Of a DNA stretch of 64,000 bases, positions 8,961 to 16,649 are shown one piece after another. This DNA is from an uncultured Saprospiraceae bacterium (GTDB lineage Bacteria > Bacteroidota > Bacteroidia > Chitinophagales > Saprospiraceae): the NCBI GenBank assembly GCA_938045585.1, contig CALIAU010000001.1:248001-312000 (forward strand), written 5' to 3'. Made by a program: the position numbers and the translations under genes. The number at the start of each line of letters is the position of its first letter. Position 1 is the stretch's first letter. The notes beneath the pieces were generated by a model that made no database searches, was not told the origin of the DNA, and saw only the letters and a list, made by a program, of their open reading frames with translations.

Positions 8961-9136
8961 TGGGCGTGCCCCATTTCATGGGTCGGGCTATTCAGGGGTT
9001 CCGTCCTGCCTGCGTGACTTGTCAGGCAGGCCCCACAATTCTTGCGGCGACAGCCTACTGCCTGCCTGCGTGCGCAAACAGGCAGGCTCCCTTACTACCT
9101 GCCTTCCAAGGAACGCAGGCAGGTCCCTCACGCAGT
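8961..9136. repeat. Composite GC-rich intergenic repeat with three palindromes
   Basis: This stretch is much richer in GC than its surroundings. It begins GGGCGTGCCCCATTTCATGG, continues GTCGGGCTATTCAGGGGTTC and ends near CCCTCACGCAG, a layout I recognise as a recurrent Bacteroidota intergenic element (established only from memory). Inside are three versions of one palindrome: 9005-9030, 9059-9087 and 9097-9124, all built on CCTGCCTGC/GCAGGCAGG. The related copy at 56490-56517 is a perfect palindrome. Open frames crossing it are shadows. Function is unknown; REP-like element or structured RNA are possibilities. Confidence 0.65.
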
Positions 9137-9219
9137 AGATAAAATCTAAAATGGAAACAATTAACAGAAACTTCGCCATGGGGTCATGACTTCTTGAATA
9201 ATTATGCGTAAACAAAAAA

Positions 9220-9250
9220 GAGACTTCCCACTACAGAAGTCTCAGTTCTT
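9220..9250. terminator. Possible bidirectional terminator hairpin
   Basis: The stem GAGACTTC/GAAGTCTC (9220-9243) has A-rich sequence on the left and a short T-rich run on the right. Neither neighbour clearly needs it, except the repeat element upstream. Confidence 0.5.
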
Positions 9251-9535
9251 TTGGTCACTATCATCTCAGGTTAACGTTCTGAAAGCGCCTAAAAGAGGAT
9301 CTTAATCAGAAAACGTTCTTAATATATAAAAAACTTATATATGATCTATTAAAATATAATGAAAGAATACGTACTCTTATTAGAGCTTTTTTTTTGATGT
9401 ATGATCTACTGAGCAAAATAGTTCAGAACATGCCGCTCTTACATTTGGTCCCTTCATCCCCACGCGCAACAGGGTGCGCTCTCCCTTTATCTCTCCGTCT
9501 TCATCTAATGTTCAGCTTCTAAGCATCTAGCGTCT

Positions 9536-9571
9536 AATAAAAAAACAGCCACAACAAAGGTTATGACTGTT
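9536..9571 (-). terminator. tRNA-Ser terminator
   Basis: On the minus strand the stem AACAGTCA/TGGCTGTT is followed by seven T. It lies 5 bases beyond the 3' end of tRNA-Ser. Confidence 0.8.
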
Positions 9572-9575
9572 CAAG

Positions 9576-9664
9576 CGGTGAGAGGGGGATTCGAACCCCC
9601 GGACCCCGTTTCCAAGATCGCCAGTTTAGCAAACTGGTGGTTTCAGCCACTCACCCACCTCACC
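9576..9664 (-). tRNA. tRNA-Ser (anticodon GCU)
   Basis: The minus strand folds as a class II tRNA: acceptor GGTGAGG paired with TCTCACC, discriminator G, D-arm GGGTGAGTGGCTGAAA, anticodon stem CCAGT/ACTGG with loop TTGCTAA (anticodon GCT), a long variable arm and T-arm GGGGGTTCGAATCCCCC. CCA is not encoded. It resembles E. coli tRNA-Ser(GCU), which reads AGC and AGU. Confidence 0.96.
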
Positions 9665-9701
9665 GTAGGTTTTACTGAATTTCCCTAATGATAAGGGATT
9701 G

Positions 9702-9709
9702 CAAATATA
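9702..9709 (-). promoter_or_regulatory. tRNA-Ser promoter -7 box
   Basis: TATATTTG on the minus strand fits the Bacteroidota -7 consensus TAnnTTTG exactly and lies about 38 bases upstream of the tRNA 5' end. The same octamer precedes tRNA-Pro at 30100. No clear -33 TTTG is visible. Confidence 0.65.
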
Positions 9710-9802
9710 ATATGCTACAGGATATTACGGCTTATTTTAGGAAAAAATATCGAAAAGGATAGGCAAGTCTTTGTAGGTGTGATTGGATAGGAACAAAAAA
9801 AT

Positions 9803-9840
9803 AAGCAGATAATTTTGGACAAATTATCTGCTTACTGTTT
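9803..9840. terminator. Strong bidirectional terminator hairpin
   Basis: A perfect 13-bp stem AAGCAGATAATTT/AAATTATCTGCTT (9803-9833) with a 5-base loop is flanked by A-runs on the left and TGTTTTT on the right. It would end minus-strand transcription arriving from around 9842-10026. Confidence 0.75.
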
Positions 9841-9841
9841 T

Positions 9842-10026
9842 TCAGAGCTTGGTTGATTTGTTGTCTTCCGTTTGCATGATGAAGAAGCGTTCAAACTTTA
9901 TGTTATGCTTATTCTCATCAGGACGATGGAATGTGCATCTTTTTGATCATGCTAAACATACGCTCTGTTAAACCTCAATCGATGCAGAATTCTTAGTTCT
10001 GCAACAATATGGTCAGGTGGATTCAT
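9842..10026 (-). pseudogene. Possible degenerate gene remnant
   Basis: On the minus strand three short frames read like pieces of one protein: MNPPDHIVAELRILHRLRF from the ATG at 10026, then LTERMFSMIKKMHIPSS in a second frame, then RPDENKHNIKFERFFIMQT running to a stop at 9842-9844. Two frameshifts would join them, and the strong terminator at 9803-9833 sits just beyond. I recognise no family, and chance cannot be excluded. The rest of 10027-10390 is very AT-rich and shows no gene. Confidence 0.25.
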
Positions 10027-10321
10027 ATAAATGATTTAGTTTATAAATAAAAACCTAACAATTCTTAAGTTACATAAATTCTATATAAATACAAATATGT
10101 AGTATATAATTCTTTAAAAATTATTCAGTGTAGAAGAATATAGTGCAAAACTAAACTATATCAGTATTTAATTGAACGCCAAATAGGAAAAGTGCATGCA
10201 ATTCGAATCTAGGATGTTTACCATTTTGATTTTTCTGGCATATATGGGTAACAAATCGATTGATTGTTGATATATAGTTATAAATAAGTAAATAGTTTTT
10301 TCATACAGTCTATATTGAATT

Positions 10322-10356
10322 AAATGCCTGCGCTAAAGAGTGTTAGGCATTTTCTT
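10322..10356 (+). terminator. Hairpin with T-run
   Basis: AAATGCCT/AGGCATTT (10322-10352) followed by TCTT forms a terminator-like hairpin between the gene-poor stretch and the 3' end of the haem c/monooxygenase-like gene. It may serve the minus-strand gene less well because its minus-side T-run is weak. Confidence 0.5.
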
Positions 10357-10389
10357 ATGTAAATAGGGAGTGTAAGGAAATTTTGAATC

Positions 10390-11874
10390 TTAAAAAATAA
10401 CAAACCACCAACTATCCACAACACCATTTGAAGATTCCAGAGATATGCAGTATCTACCAGGTTTGGAAGGAAGCTCAGCTGTTCGTAATGCATGCATACC
10501 TAATGGATACTTTTTTGCAGTTAGTTCTTTTTTATCCAAAGATTCTAGATCGTGAAGAATAAGTGTAAAAGTATCAGCATTACTGATATGAAAAGATATT
10601 TCATTTATAGACATTTCCGTACTTACAAAAGGCTTAACTATATAACCATCACTTGATTCCGATTGATCAAACTCAAAGTAACAAGCAAAGTTCTCGTCAA
10701 ACATATGAGGTCCAGCTATCATAGTGTGGGGTGGATCAGAAGGATTGTATGGATTATCTGAAGTATTGTCAAAATTAGCAGTGGTGTAAATCTTTGTGCC
10801 TTTTGGTAGTGTTAAAGCATCTTGAAAAACATACTTCTCTCTCCAGTGAAAATCCCAATCATCTATAGAAAGAATAGAGATTGAAGATCTATCTGGTAAG
10901 ACGGCGAATACTTCCCAGCTCCTACATAATAAATGTGCTAAGGGAGTTACAGATCGTAAACGTACATCGATTGGTAATTGAAATGTTGAGGATACTCTCT
11001 TTTGAATCCCGCTATCTATTAAAAAGCTATCTGCCAATAAAGCCGTATGAATCAAAGGTACATTTTGTAAGGTAGGTCCTTCATTATCTGAAAAAGTGAG
11101 ATGTATGCAGCTACTATCCTTTTCAATAGTTCCAAAAGGGCCGTAATGAATATGCAATAGCAACTCGGATTCTGCAGGTAAGAAAAGCTGTTCATCTTTT
11201 TTGAGTTGGATATTTTTAGTATGTGGCATCCAACTAAACCAATTGGGGAAGGAAGAGGTGAATCCCAAACTGCCGTAAGCAAAAAATCCATAGCGAGGGT
11301 CCCATTGATCCATCTTAGTAGAAAACCCTAGTGGTGCTATTGAAATGTTTGCCGATCGTACTATCTCCTTATTTCCAGGCTCAAAGTAAACATTATCAAT
11401 ATACTTGTCTTCCATCAGATTTGTTGGCATAGGGAATACTTGATATTGATCATAGTAGATTCCATAATGCGCAAAGGATTCTGACATACAAACAGTATGG
11501 TCGTAGTTGGTTGTATAAGCTTGCGTTTCAGTTTCGGCGGGGTTAGTAGAAATTCCCTTCACAAGTCCGCCCTCTATCCATTGCGCAATAAGTTTTCGCT
11601 CATCATTTGAAATAGATCGTTCATTTGCATAAGAGACATTATCATAATTTGCTTTAAATGGAGGCATTAATTTTGTGTCTATGACGAATCTTATCATGCT
11701 TGCATAACTTGATACTTGATCGTAATTAGTCAATGCCATAGGTCCTATATCTCCATCTTGATGACAATTCTGACAATGCTTCTTAATGATAGGAGCGATA
11801 TCTTTATAATAGCTTACTTGACTAGCAAGATGCGTAGGAATGGATAAAATAAAATATAACAGAAACCATCTCAT
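10390..11874 (-). CDS. Cytochrome c / copper type II monooxygenase-like protein
   Basis: I start this gene at 11874 (MRWFLLYFIL, a clean signal peptide), which overlaps the upstream stop as ATGA; a start at 11892 is also open but disrupts the signal. The 494-residue protein has one haem c motif CQNCH near residue 35, followed by a KLMPPF methionine typical of the haem lobe. The larger C-terminal part resembles ascorbate-dependent copper monooxygenases: LLLHIHYGPFG carries the His-x-His copper motif and LPKGTKIYTTANFDNTSDNP is a family block. Near the end, where relatives have EMMIGYF, this protein has ENFACYF, so the methionine ligand may be missing. It is translationally coupled to the redoxin gene, as in planctomycete fusions of the same domains. 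Confidence 0.7.
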   Translation of the reverse strand: MRWFLLYFILSIPTHLASQVSYYKDIAPIIKKHCQNCHQDGDIGPMALTNYDQVSSYASMIRFVIDTKLMPPFKANYDNVSYANERSISNDERKLIAQWIEGGLVKGISTNPAETETQAYTTNYDHTVCMSESFAHYGIYYDQYQVFPMPTNLMEDKYIDNVYFEPGNKEIVRSANISIAPLGFSTKMDQWDPRYGFFAYGSLGFTSSFPNWFSWMPHTKNIQLKKDEQLFLPAESELLLHIHYGPFGTIEKDSSCIHLTFSDNEGPTLQNVPLIHTALLADSFLIDSGIQKRVSSTFQLPIDVRLRSVTPLAHLLCRSWEVFAVLPDRSSISILSIDDWDFHWREKYVFQDALTLPKGTKIYTTANFDNTSDNPYNPSDPPHTMIAGPHMFDENFACYFEFDQSESSDGYIVKPFVSTEMSINEISFHISNADTFTLILHDLESLDKKELTAKKYPLGMHALRTAELPSKPGRYCISLESSNGVVDSWWFVIF

Positions 11875-12374
11875 CTCTTCGTAATGTAACATCCTATGGG
11901 CTCAGGCCAAGGTTTGGGTACGACTTGCTTAGCAAGCACTTTTTGAATGGCAATTTCTAAATCTTCGGTGACTTTTCCATGCCTCATCCTTCCTGGAGCG
12001 GCATAGGAATTATTGATCCGACCTTGATATGCTAGTTCGTCATGTTCGTCAACTAATACTACTTCAGGTGTAACAGTAGCATTATATCTGTCAGTGATGA
12101 CTCGATCATGGTCTATTTCAATAGTAAAAAGCGATAGGTCATATTTCTTTTTGAATAATGAAGCTCTTTTAATATTGCTTATTCTCTGTGGAAATACTGC
12201 AACGAATTTTACATCTTCAGAATATTGTGTAGATAAGCGTTTTAAGGTTTTTCCAAGGTAGTTACATACAGGGCACTCTTCAGCCATGAAGACGTATGCA
12301 GTATATTCACTTTGACTATGTAGCATGCTACCACCAGAATATAAAATCATGAAAATTAATAGGAGATTTTTCAT
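11871..12374 (-). CDS. Redoxin-family protein, partner of the monooxygenase-like protein
   Basis: The 167-residue secreted protein has a signal peptide (to about residue 20) and a thioredoxin fold with an active-site-like ECPVCNY motif (CPVC) near residue 34. The block TVTPEVVLVDEHDELAYQG, then GRINNSY and the tail VVPKPWPEPIGCYI match the redoxin domain found in large haem c-copper monooxygenase fusion proteins of Planctomycetes and Acidobacteria. Here the two parts are separate genes overlapping by ATGA. A role in thiol or copper handling for the partner is inferred. Confidence 0.75.
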   Translation of the reverse strand: MKNLLLIFMILYSGGSMLHSQSEYTAYVFMAEECPVCNYLGKTLKRLSTQYSEDVKFVAVFPQRISNIKRASLFKKKYDLSLFTIEIDHDRVITDRYNATVTPEVVLVDEHDELAYQGRINNSYAAPGRMRHGKVTEDLEIAIQKVLAKQVVPKPWPEPIGCYITKR

Positions 12375-12524
12375 TGTAACAAAATTAGAATTCTCAATTT
12401 AGAAAAACATCATAATCATTCTGAAACGTATCAATAATCAACTGAATCTATATATTCAGTTTTTAAATTCAATGATTGAGTCTAATTAAGGCTATTTATT
12501 TTAGATATATACTTAATTTTCTCT

Positions 12525-13058
12525 ATGAAATTATTTTTTACATTATCATTTTTACTACTCCAAGGTCTTTGTATTGGACAAATCTACGGGACTATTGAAG
12601 GGCAAGTAAATTTTATTTCGAAAGCCCCTCTAGAAATTATCACTGCATCCTCTAATCAAATGCAAGGATTAATTGATCTTGATAAAAAGGTTTTTGCTTT
12701 TAAAATATATATCAAGTCGTTCAATGGATTTAATAGTCCTCTTCAACAAATTCACTTCTATGAGAATTATATGGAGGCGAATGACTTTCCTATTGCAACC
12801 TTTAAAGGTAAAATACTAGAACCTATTCAACACGGAAAGGGATTGTACAGAGCAAAAGGAATTCTTGAAATACATGGTCAGTCTGTTGAAAGAATTATAG
12901 GGGTGGAAATGATTATTGATAATAAACAAATAAAATATGCGGCTACATTTTTAATTCCGCTCGAAGATCATGATATCCAGTTGCCACGTATTGTTTCTCA
13001 AAAAATAGCCGAGTCTATAGAAGTATCTGTCGATGGGGAAATGCAGTTAAAAGAATGA
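12525..13058 (+). CDS. YceI-family lipocalin-like protein (first of two)
   Basis: The 177-residue protein has a signal peptide (to about residue 18, CIGQ) and the YceI fold: an early GQVNFISKAP strand, FAFKIYIKSFNGF, FYENYMEANDFPIATFKGK (matching the family block NxHFxSxxYPxATF) and LEIHGQS. YceI proteins bind isoprenoid-type lipids in the periplasm; several Bacteroidota copies sit in electron-transfer loci. It overlaps the start of the sensor kinase by 4 bases, suggesting co-transcription. A second YceI gene lies at 28387. Confidence 0.85.
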   Translation: MKLFFTLSFLLLQGLCIGQIYGTIEGQVNFISKAPLEIITASSNQMQGLIDLDKKVFAFKIYIKSFNGFNSPLQQIHFYENYMEANDFPIATFKGKILEPIQHGKGLYRAKGILEIHGQSVERIIGVEMIIDNKQIKYAATFLIPLEDHDIQLPRIVSQKIAESIEVSVDGEMQLKE

Positions 13059-15832
13059 GGAAAATAGTTATCATATATATTCTTTTGCCATTATCCCTAT
13101 GGGCTCAGATGCCCTCATGGCGTCCAGTTAATTTAGAACCAGAGATTGATATAAAAAATATGGAGGCAGATTCATTGGGGTTTTTGTGGTTGAATGATGC
13201 CCATAATCTGTATCGATTTGATGGTACAGAAGTTATTTCTAAGTTCAAACTTATAGAAGAACAGATTACTTCTTTTGTCTATCAAACGGATAATTTTTTA
13301 ATTGGAACTTCGCGGGGAAGAGTACTAAAAATAGATCCATATTCTAACAAGCAACTTATCTTGCAAGATACTATATTTGGAGAAGCCGTTACGGATATTT
13401 ACTATATCAATAGGACACAATTCGTTACAGTTTCTTATGGCTCAGGAATTCGAATAGTACATGATGACAAAGTAAGAAAGCTGGATATAGAAAATGGCTT
13501 AATAAGTAATGAGGTATATGATATCATTTATCATAATAAACTCTTATACATCGCTACGGATCAAGGAATTCAAGTATTAGATTTTCAAAGAGAAAATCCT
13601 TTTCTTCGGACTATTGGAATCAAGGAGGGCTTGTCTGACCTTGTTGTAACCCACCTAATATCTTTCGACAATAAATTATGGTACACAGACTATAATGGAA
13701 ATCTTGGGAGTATTGATGATGCTAACTTAGTACATAATTTTCCATTCACCAACAAGGCAAAGGTCAATGCACTTATTACACAGGATCAAGCTATCTACCT
13801 TGCTACAGATCGTGGTCTCACTAAATTTATAAACGGGCAGTTCCATTCTCAATACCCAATCAATGGATTTGAGAAAATCAGTGTTGCCCAGAAGGATGAA
13901 GAAGGAAATCTCTGGCTTGTCACTGCGGAAGGGGGCTTACAAAAGGGAAGTCTTTATTTTCAAAAACTAAATACAAATTTTAATGAAATAAGAGCATTTA
14001 CTAAAGTAAATGATAAGTTTATAATTGGGAACCAAGACGGTTTGTATGAATTCTGGCATGGTAAATCCGTGAAAATCAATGAAGAAAATATTACGCATCT
14101 GATCCTAGTGGATAAATACATTTTAGTGGGTACGTTTTCACAGGGGGTTATGATCTACGACACAGAGCTAAACCTTATAGACCAAGTAAAAGACTGGCAA
14201 GGTTTTAAAAACCAATCCGTATTGCATTTGTACTTTGATGGTGACCATTTGTATGTATCTTCATTGTCAGGTGTTATGGAATTCACATTTTCTAATGGCC
14301 GTTTAACTCCTAGCAAATCATTTAATGATTTTATAAGCCCAGGTTACATTTATTCTATCTCTCAAGCCGGAGGGAAGATGTATTTTGGCACGGATCGTAA
14401 AGGACTAATCGTTTGGGATAGAAAAACCAATAAAGTAAAAAACTATAAGAAATTTGATTCAAATGAAAAAATAGGATCGGTCTTCGCTATTTCTCAAGAC
14501 AAAGAAGGTAAAATATGGTTTACTTCAGATGAAAAAGGTCTTGGTTTTCTTGAAAACGACGCACCTATTGTTCTCAAGAACCAGATAAATACAGCTGACC
14601 AATATACTTCCTTGGTAGCTACAGGAAATGGTAATCTGCTTGCTGTAAGAGGAGCAACTGTAGACTTGATAGACCCAGCTAGTTTTCATATCATGTACTT
14701 CGATAAAGAACTGGACATTTTAGAAAAACCCTCTTACCTCAATGCGGTACATCAAGAAAATGAGGACACATATTTTGTACACGGTCATGATATTTATAAA
14801 TATACTGCCCATTCGTCTGTAAAGATTCATCCAGAGGTAATTATAGACGAAGTATTGGTTAATTTGAATCCAGTTTTGGAGGAGATCTGCTTTTCTCAGA
14901 ATGAAAACAATATCGAATTTAATTATAATGGTAGTTGGCTAACCGACCCTTCAAAACTCTCGTACCAATACATTTTGGAGGGACATGATACTGACTGGAG
15001 AACAACCAGGGATAAGTCTATTTCTTTTAGAAACTTAAATCCAGGGGAATATACATTTAGATTACGAGCATCCGAAAATGGTCAGTTTGATAACGAACCT
15101 GAAGACAGCTATGCTTTTGAAATTAAGAAACACTTTTATAATCTGTGGTGGGTAAGAAGTGTAGGGCTACTTATAGTAGGTTTTTTTGCTTGGCAAATGA
15201 TAAAAGCTAGGGAAGATCGGAAAAAAGAAAAGCTGGCACTTGAAAAGCTAAATATTGAGAATCAATTTATCAATTTAAAAAACCAACTCAATCCACACTT
15301 CCTGTTTAATGCATTCAATACATTGATTGGCATGATTGAAGAAAACAATGACCGTAGTGTAGCTTTTGTAGAACGGATGACTGACTTTTATCGTAATATG
15401 CTTGAATTTGGAAAATTTAATTTAATTACTCTCGATCAGGAGAAGAAAATGCTTAGTCAATATATCGATATTCTAAAGGCTAGATTTAATGGTCAGCTCG
15501 ACATACGATTGGATATTACAGATCAGCCTAATCAATATGAGTTGCCACCTATGACACTTCAGTTATTACTAGAAAATGCAGTCAAACATAATGTTGTTAG
15601 TACAAAAAATCCATTACGAATCAACATTTTGCAAAACAAGAGTAAAATTACGGTTCGGAATCAAAAGACCGCATTGGTGCAGAATGTTAAGAGCAGTAAA
15701 ATAGGATTACAGAATATAAAGCGCAGGTTTGAATTAATGAACATAAAGGCCCCTGAAATAAAGGATATGAATGACAGCTTTGAAGTCATAGTATATTTAA
15801 AAGAAAAGAAATATGAAAGCTCTAATTCTTGA
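13055..15832 (+). CDS. LytS-type sensor histidine kinase with beta-propeller sensor
   Basis: The 925-residue kinase has a signal peptide (to about residue 17, LWAQ), a periplasmic propeller of two-component-regulator repeats (about 25-590, with DKEGKIWFTSDEKGLGF-type blades), a Y_Y_Y domain (about 610-690), one membrane helix (LLIVGFFAW, about 700-715) and a His_kinase domain with the phospho-acceptor region NQLNPHFLFNAFNTL. The ATP-binding part ends with LLLENAVKHN and IGLQNIKRRF. This is the hybrid-like architecture common in Bacteroidetes but without fused receiver. Its partner LytTR regulator overlaps by 20 bases downstream. Confidence 0.93.
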   Translation: MRKIVIIYILLPLSLWAQMPSWRPVNLEPEIDIKNMEADSLGFLWLNDAHNLYRFDGTEVISKFKLIEEQITSFVYQTDNFLIGTSRGRVLKIDPYSNKQLILQDTIFGEAVTDIYYINRTQFVTVSYGSGIRIVHDDKVRKLDIENGLISNEVYDIIYHNKLLYIATDQGIQVLDFQRENPFLRTIGIKEGLSDLVVTHLISFDNKLWYTDYNGNLGSIDDANLVHNFPFTNKAKVNALITQDQAIYLATDRGLTKFINGQFHSQYPINGFEKISVAQKDEEGNLWLVTAEGGLQKGSLYFQKLNTNFNEIRAFTKVNDKFIIGNQDGLYEFWHGKSVKINEENITHLILVDKYILVGTFSQGVMIYDTELNLIDQVKDWQGFKNQSVLHLYFDGDHLYVSSLSGVMEFTFSNGRLTPSKSFNDFISPGYIYSISQAGGKMYFGTDRKGLIVWDRKTNKVKNYKKFDSNEKIGSVFAISQDKEGKIWFTSDEKGLGFLENDAPIVLKNQINTADQYTSLVATGNGNLLAVRGATVDLIDPASFHIMYFDKELDILEKPSYLNAVHQENEDTYFVHGHDIYKYTAHSSVKIHPEVIIDEVLVNLNPVLEEICFSQNENNIEFNYNGSWLTDPSKLSYQYILEGHDTDWRTTRDKSISFRNLNPGEYTFRLRASENGQFDNEPEDSYAFEIKKHFYNLWWVRSVGLLIVGFFAWQMIKAREDRKKEKLALEKLNIENQFINLKNQLNPHFLFNAFNTLIGMIEENNDRSVAFVERMTDFYRNMLEFGKFNLITLDQEKKMLSQYIDILKARFNGQLDIRLDITDQPNQYELPPMTLQLLLENAVKHNVVSTKNPLRINILQNKSKITVRNQKTALVQNVKSSKIGLQNIKRRFELMNIKAPEIKDMNDSFEVIVYLKEKKYESSNS

Positions 15833-16535
15833 AGACGAACAGTTAGCGTCCAATAGGCTGAAGAGGATGCTTAGTGAAGTAGCTTCAGATATTAAAGTAG
15901 TAGCAACTTTTGAAACTGTGGAAGATACTGTTGCATATTTAATGCACAATTTTGATATCGACATTCTATTCTTAGATATTCATGTAGCCGATGGTAATAG
16001 TTTTGAACTATTTAAAATTATAGAAGTAAAAAGCAACGTGATATTCACAACAGCTTATGACCAATATGCCATTGAAGCATTTAGGAAAAATGCTACTGAT
16101 TACCTTCTTAAACCACTAAAAAAAGAACAACTCATAGAAGCAATAGCAAAAGCTAAACCCATATCACAACAGCTATTGCATGATATTTCTCCAGGGTATA
16201 AAAAGAGGATTGTTATTCAATTCATGTCCAAATTACACAGTATCAAAACGGAAGAAATTGCTTATATATTTTCTAAGCATAAGGTGTCTTACTTTTATAC
16301 GTCTGATGGTCAACGCTATCCATCTGACTATAAGTTGCAAGATTTAGAAGATCTTCTGGATCCACAATATTTTTTTAGAGCCAACCGTCAATTTATTATT
16401 CACATTGATGCTGTGAGTAGCATAACAAAGCATCAAGCATCCAGAGTTAAAATTTTAATGGAGCCTCCTATAGCAGAAGATATAGTGATAAGCACTGATA
16501 AAACCCCTTTGTTTAAAAAATGGTTAGATAGATAG
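15813..16535 (+). CDS. LytTR response regulator
   Basis: The 240-residue regulator has a receiver domain (MKALILEDEQLA acidic pocket, phospho-acceptor Asp in LFLDIHVADG, TTAYDQYAIEAF, and Lys in YLLKPLKKEQL) and a C-terminal LytTR DNA-binding domain (about 140-240; YFFRANRQFIIHIDAV). It overlaps the kinase gene by 20 bases. The giant cupredoxin gene follows immediately, so it is a natural candidate target. Confidence 0.95.
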   Translation: MKALILEDEQLASNRLKRMLSEVASDIKVVATFETVEDTVAYLMHNFDIDILFLDIHVADGNSFELFKIIEVKSNVIFTTAYDQYAIEAFRKNATDYLLKPLKKEQLIEAIAKAKPISQQLLHDISPGYKKRIVIQFMSKLHSIKTEEIAYIFSKHKVSYFYTSDGQRYPSDYKLQDLEDLLDPQYFFRANRQFIIHIDAVSSITKHQASRVKILMEPPIAEDIVISTDKTPLFKKWLDR

Positions 16536-16649
16536 ATTCAGTTTGAAAATGAAGTGATTCAGTTAGAAATTCTCTTACTTCAGTTTTTTTATAAAAAGAA
16601 CTGGATACTTGTTTTTATTTTGAAGTTTGTAAACATATACAGCAACTTC

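Noticed and set aside
8827-9215. Three overlapping open frames on both strands of the repeat element
   Set aside because: They are created by the GC-rich palindromes, have Cys/Gly-rich non-protein-like composition and mirror each other across strands.
16554-16649. Upstream start adding 32 residues to the cupredoxin protein
   Set aside because: The extension is hydrophobic but precedes a perfect signal peptide beginning at 16650.
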